From: Lachnospiraceae bacterium UBA3732
Lineage (GTDB): Bacteria; Bacillota; Clostridia; Lachnospirales; Lachnospiraceae
Direction: 5' to 3'
Length of the DNA stretch: 27,446 bases
NCBI GenBank assembly: GCA_002372545.1
Contig: DFHD01000115.1
Span: forward strand, 45,281 to 72,726
Shown: piece by piece, positions 1-7,661 of the stretch
Layout of the letters: the number at the start of each line of letters is the position of its first letter
How positions within the stretch are numbered: position 1 is the first letter of the stretch
Translations under genes and position numbers: made by a program
Notes under the pieces: model-generated
Told to the model about the DNA's origin: nothing
Databases searched by the model: none
The model's input: only the letters and a program-made list of their open reading frames with translations

Positions 1-2
1 CC

Positions 3-98
3 GGAGACCTTGGCACCGGAAGCCACGCAATGTATCGAAAAAAGGAGAACGCCGACAGGACTCCGAAAACTATAAATGGAAAAAAGAAAGGCGGATAA
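3..98 (+). CDS. 3' end of an unidentified gene upstream of galT (partial)
   Basis: From base 3 one frame stays open for 31 codons and stops at TAA 96-98, two bases before the galT ATG. Such tight spacing is typical of an operon partner. The visible tail is Lys/Arg/Gly rich and carries no motif I can name. A galactokinase or other galactose gene would be the usual neighbour of galT, but nothing in this tail proves it. A second frame stops at 75, and the galT frame itself is also open back to base 2, so the assignment of this stretch is uncertain. Confidence 0.3.
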   Translation, partial: GDLGTGSHAMYRKKENADRTPKTINGKKKGG

Positions 99-100
99 AA

Positions 101-1606
101 ATGGATATCAGCAGACTGATCAGTGAGCTTGTGGCTTACGGCATGGAAAAGGGCCTGGTGGATGCGGAGGATAAGATCTATGTGACCAACCGGCTGCTGG
201 AATTATTTCAGGAAACAGAATATATCGAAAATGAGACGGAGGAAAGCTGGGCAGCAGAGCCCCGGGAGGTAGCGCTCATTCTGGAGGATATGCTGAATTA
301 TGGTGTGGAAAAGGGGCTTCTGGAAGATACCATGACCAATCGGGATCTTTTTGATACGAAGATCATGGGCTGTCTTACGCCGCAGCCGTCTGTCGTCCGG
401 GAGAAGTTCCGGAAGGCGCTGCAGGAGTCGCCGGAGGCGGCTACGGATTTTTACTATGCCTTCAGCCGGGCTACAAATTATATCCGGGAGGATAGAATCC
501 GCAAGGATGAAAAATGGAAGGCGCCTACGGATTTCGGAGAGCTGGATATCACCATCAATCTTTCCAAGCCGGAAAAGGATCCGCGGGATATTGCCAAGGC
601 GGGACTGGCGAAAAAGAGCGGTTATCCGGCGTGTCTCCTCTGCCGGGAGAACGAGGGCTATGCCGGGCATCTGTCTCATCCCGCAAGACAAAATCACAGA
701 GTGATTCCCATTACTCTGGCTGGTGAGCAGTATAATCTGCAGTATTCGCCTTATGTATATTATAATGAGCATTGCATTATCTTTAATGACAGGCATATCC
801 CCATGAAGATAGACCGCAGCACTTTCGATAAGCTGCTGGATTTTGTGGGACAGTTCCCCCACTATACGGCGGGCAGTAATGCCGACCTCCCCATTGTGGG
901 CGGAAGCATTCTGAGTCATGATCATTTCCAGGGTGGACGCTACGAATTCCCCATGGTCCGGGCACCCTATGAAAAGGAGTTTACGGTTCCCGGCTTTGAC
1001 GATGTGCATGCAGGTATCATCCGCTGGCCGCTTTCCACCATACGGCTGCAGGGGAAGAGTCCCGACCGGATCGCAGAGCTTTCGGACAGGATCCTTGCTA
1101 AGTGGAGGGGTTATACTGACGAGGCCGCCTTTATCCTGGCGGAAACGGAGGGTGTCCCGCATAGTACTATTACGCCTATCGCCAGAATGCGTGGAGAGCT
1201 GTTTGAAATGGATCTGGTGCTGCGGAATAATATTACGACGGATGAACATCCTATGGGAGAGTATCATCCTCATCCTGCTTATCATCATATCAAGAAGGAA
1301 AATATCGGCCTGATCGAGGTCATGGGTCTGGCGGTGCTGCCTGCCCGGCTGAAAAAGGAAATGGCTGTGTTGGAAGAGAAAATGCTGAGTGGAGAAAGCC
1401 TTACTGAGGATCCGGCCACGGCTTCCCATGCAAAGTGGGCGGAGGAGTGGAAGACGCGCCATGAAGAGCTGACGAAGGAAAATATCCACGGCATTGTGCA
1501 GGAGGAGATCGGCATAGTGTTCTCCAAAGTACTGGAATGCGCCGGCGTGTATAAATGCACGCAGGAGGGAAGAGCGGCCTTCGGGCGCTTTATCGAAACC
1601 TTATAA
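101..1606 (+). CDS. galT: UDP-glucose--hexose-1-phosphate uridylyltransferase (GalT, class II)
   Basis: Cytosolic Leloir-pathway enzyme that moves UMP from UDP-glucose to galactose-1-phosphate, giving UDP-galactose and glucose-1-phosphate. The 501-residue length and overall sequence fit the Firmicutes class II GalT family, which is longer than the E. coli type (about 350 residues). A His-x-His active-site signature is visible as SHDHFQGG near residue 275, preceded by the conserved NEHCIIF segment. A second His-rich stretch (EYHPHPAYHH) lies near residue 390. The ATG at 101 follows a GGCGG-like ribosome binding site, and the upstream frame ends two bases earlier, suggesting an operon with a gene outside the window. 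An intrinsic terminator follows at 1631. The long open frame on the opposite strand is a shadow. Confidence 0.95.
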   Translation: MDISRLISELVAYGMEKGLVDAEDKIYVTNRLLELFQETEYIENETEESWAAEPREVALILEDMLNYGVEKGLLEDTMTNRDLFDTKIMGCLTPQPSVVREKFRKALQESPEAATDFYYAFSRATNYIREDRIRKDEKWKAPTDFGELDITINLSKPEKDPRDIAKAGLAKKSGYPACLLCRENEGYAGHLSHPARQNHRVIPITLAGEQYNLQYSPYVYYNEHCIIFNDRHIPMKIDRSTFDKLLDFVGQFPHYTAGSNADLPIVGGSILSHDHFQGGRYEFPMVRAPYEKEFTVPGFDDVHAGIIRWPLSTIRLQGKSPDRIAELSDRILAKWRGYTDEAAFILAETEGVPHSTITPIARMRGELFEMDLVLRNNITTDEHPMGEYHPHPAYHHIKKENIGLIEVMGLAVLPARLKKEMAVLEEKMLSGESLTEDPATASHAKWAEEWKTRHEELTKENIHGIVQEEIGIVFSKVLECAGVYKCTQEGRAAFGRFIETL

Positions 1607-1630
1607 AGAACAGTTACCGTGCGAGATAAT

Positions 1631-1672
1631 CCCCGGAGCAATACTTGGATTGTTCCGGGGAAACATTTTTTT
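1631..1672 (+). terminator. Intrinsic terminator after galT
   Basis: An 11-base stem (CCCCGGAGCAA with TTGTTCCGGGG, one G-U pair) encloses an 8-base loop. It is followed by AAACA and a run of seven T. It lies 24 bases past the galT stop and between convergent genes. The minus-strand reading lacks a T tract after the stem, so it probably serves galT only. Confidence 0.8.
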
Positions 1673-1680
1673 ACTTCTTT

Positions 1681-2049
1681 TTACTTCTCTTCAACCACAG
1701 GGCTTTCGGCATTCTTTTTCACGCTGGCAATACCGTTTTTGCAGCTTTTCATGGTCTTGTAGCCCTCGCTGGTTGCAATGATCTGGCCGTTGGTAGCTTT
1801 CAGGCGGAAACGGAATTCGCCTCCCTTATCGGTATAGATCTCGAACTTGGGATTCTTTTCCTTCTGGAAGCCTTCTGCAGTCTGGTCTTCTACAGCGGCT
1901 GCCACAGCGTTCTTCTGCACGCTGGCAATGCCTTTCTTGCAGGTGACGAGTGATTTGTAGACCTGCGATGATGCGATCACTTCACCGTTGCCGGCCTTCA
2001 GATCGAACTTAACCCCGGTTTTTGCCTGTTTGATCACAAATTTCCCCAT
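1681..2049 (-). CDS. DUF1508 / YegP-family protein with two tandem repeats
   Basis: Small 122-residue protein made of two copies of the roughly 50-residue UPF0339/DUF1508 module known from E. coli YegP. Copy one begins near GKFVIKQAKTG and copy two near KFEIYTDKGG. Each ends in the same pattern (CKKGIASVQKNA and CKNGIASVKKNA). The molecular function of the family is not established. An upstream ATG would give 134 residues, but I chose the ATG at 2049 because GGAGG lies at 2058-2062 with 8-base spacing, and because the first module starts right there. The gene appears monocistronic and converges on galT. A 6-bp inverted repeat lies upstream (2085-2102). Family membership is secure; the role is unknown. 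Confidence 0.88.
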   Translation of the reverse strand: MGKFVIKQAKTGVKFDLKAGNGEVIASSQVYKSLVTCKKGIASVQKNAVAAAVEDQTAEGFQKEKNPKFEIYTDKGGEFRFRLKATNGQIIATSEGYKTMKSCKNGIASVKKNAESPVVEEK

Positions 2050-2084
2050 TTCCGTAACCTCCTTTATGTTTTTGATAAACTGCA

Positions 2085-2102
2085 TGTAACTGAAGCGTTA
2101 CA
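2085..2102. promoter_or_regulatory. Inverted repeat upstream of the DUF1508 gene
   Basis: TGTAAC and GTTACA form a perfect 6-bp inverted repeat separated by 6 bases, about 35 bases upstream of the DUF1508 start. Spacing and symmetry would suit a repressor site or a short 5' UTR hairpin. No regulator can be named. Confidence 0.3.
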
Positions 2103-2201
2103 ATTACACTTTTTCTCACCCTTTTCAGGTGCATATCCGGAACCATCCCATTACGGTAAGCAGAAGCCTATGTACTCCCCCGCGAAGTAAGGGGTTTCGC
2201 T

Positions 2202-4349
2202 CTACAGAATCTCTCCGATGACATATTCCCCTTTTCCGATTTTATCCGCGATATCCGCGTGGGGCATGGGTTTACCGAAATAGTAGCCCTGCAGGCGTCC
2301 GCAGCCGACCTCTTTCAGGAATTGTGCCTGCTCCGCGGTTTCCACGCCTTCGGTGAGGGAACGCATGCCGATGCCGGATGCCAGCTCTACGATGGTCTTC
2401 AGAATGGTCTTTGCCTTCTCGTTGTTTTCAAAATTGGAAAGGAATTTCATGTCGATCTTCAGTACATCGAAGCTGTAATCCTTCAGGACGTTCAGGGAGG
2501 AATAGCCGCTGCCGAAATCATCCAGCCAGATGGCAAACCCATCCTCGTGGAACTTGCTCATGGCTTCCTGCAGGATTCCCATATCGTCTGTCAGGGCGCT
2601 TTCCGTGATCTCCACATGCAGAAGGTGCTTCGGTATGTTATATTTTTCAGTCAGCTCCTTGAGTACCGAAACGGCATCCATCAGCTCGAAATCCAGACGG
2701 GAGAAGTTCAGGGAAACCGGTACTACCGTCCAGCCCTTGTCCATGCTTTCCCTGAGATCCCGGCAGACGGTTTCGAAAATACATTTATCCAGCTTGTGGA
2801 TGAGACGGTATTCCTCCAGCACGGGTATGAAGGCGCCCGGCGAGAGGAAGCCGAATTCAGGGTCATCCCAGCGGGCAAGTGCTTCGCATCCGCAGAGCTT
2901 ATGGTCATGTGACCAGACGACGGGCTGGTAAAATACCTTGATGTATCCTTTTTCCACGGCGTTGTCAATATTGTTTACGATATACTGGCGGCGATGGAAG
3001 TCCTGATCCACCTTATCGTTATATTCTTTATAGGTTTTATCATAGTGATTTTTGATCAGGCTGGCGGCATAGCGGGCCCGGTCGACTGCGATGTGGGGGT
3101 CCAGATCCGGTTCGGACGGCAGATAGGCTCCTGCCTTGAGATCCAGATAAATTTCGCTGTTCCGGCTCAGAAGATCATGCCGAAGCTGATCCAGACGTTC
3201 CCTGTGTCCCAGGATATCCGTCAGAACAACAAAGTGATCATCTCCCTGACGGGCTACGGGATCGCCGGGAAAATACCGGCATATAGCCTCCGCAGTTTCC
3301 TTCAGATAATCGTTGCCGGCCTGGTAACCGAACTGGTCATTATAGTTTTTAAAGTTTTCGATATTGAGGAAGAGGTAGATCAGATTGTCCTTTTTGGATA
3401 ATGCCTCCAGCGCATCTGGACTGAACTGGTGCATATTGCCTATGCCGGTCAGGTCGTCGATGACCGCTATTTTTTTCAGCCTTTCGTTGGCCGATATGAT
3501 GCTTTCTTCCTTCCGGGCTTCCTCCAGCCGCTGCTGGTAAATGCTGAAGCTGATCATGGTAAGAGCAATCCAGAAGGTAAGGAAATTGATCCAGTTAGCC
3601 TCCAGAATCTTTGCGGCATAGGGAGAGTCGCTGGCCTCCATGACAGGCTTCCATTTACCCCAGAAGTAAAGGAAGGAGGCAGACAGGATTCCCAGAGAAA
3701 CGTAGGGCTTCCAGATCAGCAGGCAGGCGACATAGATCACCATGGTCACAAAACAGAGAATCTGACGCTCTCTGGAGACATCATAGGCTGAGGTTTCTAT
3801 GCCGAAGCCAAGGCAGATCAGTCCGAATACTACGTTCAGGAACTGGCCGTAGATGGCCTGGCGCGTCTCCGGCTTCATGGATATGAACATTTCGAAAACG
3901 AGGTAGCCCACGGAAAGCATAAGGAGCAGTACCATGTATTTCAGAGACCACAGAAGCGAGGAGAGAGATTGCTGGGAATGGTTAACATAAATGTACCGAA
4001 CGGCAATCATTATATCAATGAAAATGGAGAGAAGCGCAATGAAAATACCGGCTTTATTCAGTGTATTCCGGTTAGTATTGTGCAGGTGGCTGAGGGCAAA
4101 GGAAAGTACGACCAGACCACTGGTAAAAAGGATCAGGTAGTTGGTCTCGCCGTCAAGATATTCCCAGAAGGAGCGGCCGGGCCGTTCATGGACGTAGCGG
4201 ATCATCATCCAGGTTTCCAGCGCAAGGATGACGACGGACATATAGATGGATGTCCGGATGTTTGTATCGTTCATATACTTCCGTTCGAAGGGAGTATGAC
4301 GGAAAAGACCAAGTTCTCTGCGAATCCATTGTACAGGTTTCATAAACAT
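2202..4349 (-). CDS. Membrane-bound EAL-domain c-di-GMP phosphodiesterase with degenerate GGDEF domain
   Basis: A 715-residue protein with about eight predicted membrane helices in residues 25-280, then GGDEF (about 290-440) and EAL (about 455-705) domains. The GGDEF signature is degraded: RQGDDHF replaces R-x-GGDEF, and the metal-site Asp of the DxDxFKxxND segment is replaced (NIENFKNYND). Cyclase activity is therefore unlikely. The EAL domain keeps all the expected pieces: EALARW, the Asn of VSLNFSR, HVEITES, DDFGSG, LKIDMKF, EGVE and LQGYYFGKP. By family knowledge it should hydrolyse c-di-GMP to pGpG, with the GGDEF domain perhaps only binding GTP as a sensor. An AAAGGA site precedes the ATG at 4349; a second ATG lies two codons later. 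It lies 111 bases downstream of the yigZ-like gene. No convincing terminator follows. Confidence 0.92.
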   Translation of the reverse strand: MFMKPVQWIRRELGLFRHTPFERKYMNDTNIRTSIYMSVVILALETWMMIRYVHERPGRSFWEYLDGETNYLILFTSGLVVLSFALSHLHNTNRNTLNKAGIFIALLSIFIDIMIAVRYIYVNHSQQSLSSLLWSLKYMVLLLMLSVGYLVFEMFISMKPETRQAIYGQFLNVVFGLICLGFGIETSAYDVSRERQILCFVTMVIYVACLLIWKPYVSLGILSASFLYFWGKWKPVMEASDSPYAAKILEANWINFLTFWIALTMISFSIYQQRLEEARKEESIISANERLKKIAVIDDLTGIGNMHQFSPDALEALSKKDNLIYLFLNIENFKNYNDQFGYQAGNDYLKETAEAICRYFPGDPVARQGDDHFVVLTDILGHRERLDQLRHDLLSRNSEIYLDLKAGAYLPSEPDLDPHIAVDRARYAASLIKNHYDKTYKEYNDKVDQDFHRRQYIVNNIDNAVEKGYIKVFYQPVVWSHDHKLCGCEALARWDDPEFGFLSPGAFIPVLEEYRLIHKLDKCIFETVCRDLRESMDKGWTVVPVSLNFSRLDFELMDAVSVLKELTEKYNIPKHLLHVEITESALTDDMGILQEAMSKFHEDGFAIWLDDFGSGYSSLNVLKDYSFDVLKIDMKFLSNFENNEKAKTILKTIVELASGIGMRSLTEGVETAEQAQFLKEVGCGRLQGYYFGKPMPHADIADKIGKGEYVIGEIL

Positions 4350-4408
4350 CTAATCCTTTCAATTGCCATTGGATACAGGTACATGATGCTCATTCAGACA
4401 GCTGTATT

Positions 4409-4461
4409 CATTCAGCGGATGCATTCAATCTGCGGATATGTGTCATTCGGCGGATATATGT
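4409..4461. repeat. Degenerate short tandem repeats between the yigZ-like and GGDEF-EAL genes
   Basis: Three imperfect units starting with CATTC and containing GCGGAT occur at 4409-4421, 4422-4443 and 4444-4461. Two of them end in ATGTGT or ATATGT. They fill the leader of the GGDEF-EAL gene on the minus strand and end at the stop codon of the yigZ-like gene. Function is unknown. Confidence 0.45.
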
Positions 4462-5066
4462 CAGCCGAGAAATGTTTCTCCCGTTTTGCAGCGGATCCGT
4501 CCGGCTGTCCTTTCGGTCATCAGGCGGATCAGCGCATCTGCTTTCTCTTCCGGAACCACTGTCCGTATGGTGATCTGGTCGGTATAGTCCGCCTCTATGG
4601 GGCAGTTCTCCTGTTCCAGAATACGGGTAATGAGGTCGAGATCGGAGTAGGAAAGACTGAGAATAAGGTCTTTTTTCCAACGGATCTCAGACAGAACGGC
4701 ATTTTTCAGTGCAGCCTGCGCAGCTTCCGTATAGGCGCGGACGAGGCCGCCGGTGCCGAGAAGCGTTCCGCCGAAGTACCGGGTCACCATGATCAGGATG
4801 TCCCGGATATCCGAGCTTTCGATCACACTGAGGATGGGCTTTCCTGCTGTTCCGCCGGGTTCGCCGTCATCAGAAAAACGGACTGTGGACGGCGCCTCTC
4901 CGAAACGGAAAGCATGGCAGGTATGCCGCGCGGCGTAATGCTTCTTTTTCTCGGCTGTAAGGCAGGCTCTGGCCTCCTCCTCGGAGGAGACCGGGAGAAC
5001 CGTGCCGAGAAATCTGGATTTTTTAATGATAACCTCGGAGGTTCCGGGGGTTATGATCTTTTTCAT
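4461..5066 (-). CDS. yigZ: YigZ / IMPACT-family (UPF0029) protein
   Basis: A 201-residue protein of the YigZ/YvyE/IMPACT family. The hallmark segments are in the N-terminal domain: SDDGEPGGTAGKPIL near residue 65 and TRYFGGTLLGTGGLVRAY near 95. The C-terminal ferredoxin-like domain (about 130-200) follows. Length matches bacterial homologues of about 200-215 residues. Eukaryotic IMPACT modulates the kinase GCN2; the bacterial role is not settled, with nucleic-acid or translation links proposed. The ATG at 5066 lies six bases after the nrdR stop, with a GGAG site inside the end of nrdR, so the two are almost certainly co-transcribed. The symbol refers to the E. coli family member. Confidence 0.92.
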   Translation of the reverse strand: MKKIITPGTSEVIIKKSRFLGTVLPVSSEEEARACLTAEKKKHYAARHTCHAFRFGEAPSTVRFSDDGEPGGTAGKPILSVIESSDIRDILIMVTRYFGGTLLGTGGLVRAYTEAAQAALKNAVLSEIRWKKDLILSLSYSDLDLITRILEQENCPIEADYTDQITIRTVVPEEKADALIRLMTERTAGRIRCKTGETFLG

Positions 5067-5072
5067 GTACGG

Positions 5073-5525
5073 TCACTGCTCCAGAAGCTTTTTCAGTTCA
5101 TCCATGAAGGTGCTGACATCCTTGAATTCCCGGTAAACGGATGCGAAGCGGACATAGGCTACGGCGTCCAGATCCTTGATCTTATCCATAACAACCTCGC
5201 CGATGGCTGTGCTTTCCACCTCCCGGAGGCCCATATTAAAGACGGCTGCCTCAATTTCATCAACACATTTTTCAATCTGGGTAAGTGAAACGGGACGCTT
5301 TGTGCAGGAACGGATAATGCCCTGCTCAATCTTGGAACGGTCATAGGGCTCACGATTTCTGTCTTTCTTGACGATCAGAAGAGGAGCAGCCTCCACCTTC
5401 TCGTATGTCGTGAATCTTTTACCGCATATATCACACTGCCGTCTGCGCCGGATGGACGCATTGTCGTCGGCAGGTCTGGAATCGATGACTCTCGTATTTT
5501 CATCACCGCAATAAGGGCATTTCAA
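5073..5525 (-). CDS. nrdR: Transcriptional repressor NrdR (TTG start)
   Basis: A 150-residue zinc-ribbon plus ATP-cone repressor of ribonucleotide reductase genes, which senses ATP/dATP. The zinc ribbon is visible as CPYC at residues 3-6 and CDIC about 28 residues later, with the conserved ENTRVIDSRP segment between them. The ATP-cone starts near PLLIVKKDRNREPYDR at about residue 50. The open frame extends upstream to an ATG at 5609, but homologues start at MKCPYCG. A TTG codon at exactly that place (5525) has GGGAGGA at 5534-5540 with 8-base spacing, so TTG is the real start. Ribonucleotide reductase genes are not in the window. A 7-bp inverted repeat lies 64 bases upstream of the start. Confidence 0.95.
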   Translation of the reverse strand: MKCPYCGDENTRVIDSRPADDNASIRRRRQCDICGKRFTTYEKVEAAPLLIVKKDRNREPYDRSKIEQGIIRSCTKRPVSLTQIEKCVDEIEAAVFNMGLREVESTAIGEVVMDKIKDLDAVAYVRFASVYREFKDVSTFMDELKKLLEQ

Positions 5526-5588
5526 AGCTGTTTTCCTCCCTGATGCAATAGTATAATATGGTTTGTGGCTGTTCGCGGGCGCTTCAAA

Positions 5589-5607
5589 GATACAATCCCT
5601 TTGTATC
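5589..5607. promoter_or_regulatory. 7-bp perfect inverted repeat in the nrdR / radical SAM divergent region
   Basis: GATACAA and TTGTATC flank a 5-base spacer (TCCCT). The site lies in the 331-base gap between nrdR (-) and the radical SAM gene (+). A minus-strand TATACT/TATTAT-like -10 candidate lies at 5550-5558, but no good -35 goes with it. The repeat resembles a dimeric repressor operator. It does not clearly match the NrdR-box consensus as I know it, so its binding protein is unknown. Confidence 0.4.
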
Positions 5608-5755
5608 ATACCATATGCGGCCTCTGTACGTCAACGAAAGCTAGTGCTTCCGTTTTTAATTAACACGACTATTTCTTGCCTGCTTATCCGAATAGCACAG
5701 TTCAAAAATCCTCAGCGTAGCCCAGGTGGTTTTCATGGTATTTGCCGGGTGGCAG

Positions 5756-5764
5756 TGATATAAT
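5756..5764 (+). promoter_or_regulatory. Extended -10 promoter for the radical SAM gene
   Basis: TGATATAAT is a perfect extended -10 element (TGn plus TATAAT) about 92 bases upstream of the radical SAM start. The -35 region is weak, as is common for extended -10 promoters. The rest of the 331-base gap at 5526-5856 holds the inverted repeat at 5589 and an AT-rich patch near 5655; I see no other gene in it. Confidence 0.5.
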
Positions 5765-5856
5765 AAGCTGGGTGGCATACTGTGCTTTGGCTGGAGAAAT
5801 GCAAGCCGGGCGCGGTGGGCGGCGGGAGCATATGAAGCGGAGGGAAAGGGCATAAA

Positions 5857-6744
5857 ATGATCACGCTGAATGAGTATGTCAGAAACCGGTTTGGCCGGAA
5901 GCTGTATCGCGTGGCCATAAATGGCGGGTTTACCTGTCCGAACAGGGACGGCACGCTGGGAGACCGCGGCTGCATATTCTGTTCGGGAAGCGGCTCCGGC
6001 GATTTTGCTGAGGATGCCGGATTTTCGGTTCGGGAGCAGATTGAAAGGGGAAAAGCCAGGATCCGCAGCAAACTGCCGGAGAATGGCGGGCTGATCGCCT
6101 ATTTTCAGGCATTTACCAATACCTATGGTCCGGTGGAGCGGCTGAGAGAGCTTTATTTTGCGGCAGCGGACCATCCGGAGGTGGAGGTGGTTTCCATTGC
6201 TACCCGTCCGGACTGTCTTCCGCCGGAAGTAATCTCTCTTCTGGAGGAGGTGAACCGGATAAGGCCGGTCTGGGTGGAGCTTGGGCTGCAGACGATCCAT
6301 GAAAAAACGGCGGAATATATCCGGAGAGGATATCCGCTGGCGCAGTATGACGAGGCTGTTCGCCGGCTGAGGAGCATACCGGTGGATGTGATTACCCATG
6401 TGATCCTTGGCCTTCCCGGAGAAAGCCGGGAGGAGATGCTGGAGACCGTGGATTATGTGGGGAAAAGCGGTGTTCAGGGAATAAAGCTGCAGCTTCTGCA
6501 TGTGCTGCGGGGGACGGATCTTGCTGCAGACTATGAGCAGGGAAAATTCAGCTGCATGAGTATGGAGGAGTATGCGGAGCTTGTGGCGGATGCTGTGGAA
6601 TGCCTTCCCACGGACATGGTGATCCACCGCATGACAGGGGATGGAAGCCGGCGGGATCTGATCGCGCCGCTTTGGAGTCTGGATAAAAAAAGAGTGCTCA
6701 ATCTGCTGAATCGAACACTCCGGGAACGGGGGCTTACCAGGTGA
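5857..6744 (+). CDS. Radical SAM protein, YhcC / TIGR01212 family
   Basis: A 295-residue radical SAM enzyme. The 4Fe-4S site shows the spacing of the YhcC family, Cys27-x11-Cys39-x2-Cys42, rather than the classical CxxxCxxC, inside the conserved context TCPNRDGT and GCIFCS. Family segments YFQAFTNTYGP, SIATRPDCL, ELGLQT and HVILGLPGE follow in the expected order for a SAM TIM-barrel. Members are related to the Elp3 radical SAM domain, but their substrate is not established. The ATG at 5857 has a GGAGGGAAAGGG site 6-15 bases upstream. The last 11 bases overlap the 3' end of the GatD-like gene on the other strand. Confidence 0.92.
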   Translation: MITLNEYVRNRFGRKLYRVAINGGFTCPNRDGTLGDRGCIFCSGSGSGDFAEDAGFSVREQIERGKARIRSKLPENGGLIAYFQAFTNTYGPVERLRELYFAAADHPEVEVVSIATRPDCLPPEVISLLEEVNRIRPVWVELGLQTIHEKTAEYIRRGYPLAQYDEAVRRLRSIPVDVITHVILGLPGESREEMLETVDYVGKSGVQGIKLQLLHVLRGTDLAADYEQGKFSCMSMEEYAELVADAVECLPTDMVIHRMTGDGSRRDLIAPLWSLDKKRVLNLLNRTLRERGLTR

Positions 6745-7600
6745 TCACCCCGTCAATTTTCTTTTGAATAAACGTTTTCAAATCCGCAAGGGATTCCTGC
6801 TCCAGCCGGATATCCTCATCTGTGAGGGTATGAAGTCCTGCTTTTTCCGCATTGGTGAGGATTCCTGCCGTTTCTGCGGCAAGGCACAGGATTTCCTGGG
6901 TAAAGAGAGGATTTTTAACAAGGACAGGTCCGAGAACATGCGTAAAGATCACATTGTTTGTTCTGGCTCCCTCGTCCTTTTTTTCGTTATTTCCGCGGCC
7001 GTACCGGACAGTGCCGAAGGGCTTTTGGCCGGGCCGCAGGCGGACGTCGGCCATCTGAATCTGCGGACCGAGGAGCTCGAGACCGTTATCCAGATCGATC
7101 CAGAGGTCGTTTCCGTATACCTTCACTCTCTGGCGGAGCTGCATATGCAGAAGTCCAAGGCCTCTGAACCGGCTTCCATCCAGCCGCTTTGTCCCCTCTG
7201 CCAGAATGGCGCCGGAGCTGCCGTTAGCCAGGATCACCTTACCTGCATCGGCAAAGCTCTGGAAGGAATCCTCATGGGGCCGAAGGGCATGGCAGATATC
7301 CTCCATGGCCGCAAGATCCCCGGGAGGGAAGAGCAGCATATCTGCCCAGGCAAAGGGGATGGGGTCGGTCAGTGCGCTTACCTTCCTGATCGTGCAGGGC
7401 AGACCCATCAGCGTGCTGAAATGGAGGAGGGCCATGGCGTCTCCCCTTCCGCCGTGCATCTGCAGAACATCGGGGTACATCCATACGATCCTTACGCCCC
7501 GGGTAGTCCCGGAAACGCCAAGCGCCTCGTGGTTTCGGATCTCTATATCGTCCCGGTGGCTCCCGGAACGGATCTGTTGAAATAAGCTGAAGCTGGTCAT
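6734..7600 (-). CDS. GatD-like class I glutamine amidotransferase subunit lacking the catalytic Cys
   Basis: A 288-residue homologue of GatD, the glutaminase subunit of lipid II isoglutaminyl synthase (CobB/CobQ-like fold). Homology is visible at YPDVLQMHGGRGDAMALL (residues 42-59), FGTVRYGRGNNEKK (195-208) and GPVLVKNP (224-231). Canonical GatD has an ICGG nucleophile elbow; here the aligned segment reads LANGSSG, with Asn126 in the Cys position. The active-site His of YxHGP is also displaced: the segment reads THVLGP, with His221 two positions early. The GGGxD motif is replaced by PPGD. Glutaminase activity is therefore doubtful. At 288 residues it is longer than typical GatD (about 240-260), partly through an N-terminal extension of about 30 residues. 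It follows the MurT-like gene by 61 bases, as in canonical murT-gatD operons. Confidence 0.85.
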   Translation of the reverse strand: MTSFSLFQQIRSGSHRDDIEIRNHEALGVSGTTRGVRIVWMYPDVLQMHGGRGDAMALLHFSTLMGLPCTIRKVSALTDPIPFAWADMLLFPPGDLAAMEDICHALRPHEDSFQSFADAGKVILANGSSGAILAEGTKRLDGSRFRGLGLLHMQLRQRVKVYGNDLWIDLDNGLELLGPQIQMADVRLRPGQKPFGTVRYGRGNNEKKDEGARTNNVIFTHVLGPVLVKNPLFTQEILCLAAETAGILTNAEKAGLHTLTDEDIRLEQESLADLKTFIQKKIDGVITW

Positions 7601-7661
7601 GTATTTCCTTTTCCTTCTTTTGTTTGTTAATGTGTTATATCGGTTTTATGGTATGCCGAGT

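Noticed and set aside
203..1489. A 428-codon open frame opposite galT
   Set aside because: It lies wholly within galT on the other strand, has no ribosome binding site or motif, and follows from codon bias.
2100..2200. Possible c-di-GMP riboswitch near the GGDEF-EAL gene (a GCAGAAGCC-like string on the + strand)
   Set aside because: The GEMM core motifs are not complete, and the strand and position do not lead into any gene.
2160..2201. Terminator of the GGDEF-EAL gene (GCGAA/TTCGC and CCCC/GGGG pairings)
   Set aside because: Stems are only 4-5 bp with large loops, and no T tract follows on the minus strand.
3969..5288. A 439-codon open frame on the plus strand
   Set aside because: It is antisense to the GGDEF-EAL, YigZ-like and NrdR genes, all clearly real, and shows no recognisable motif.
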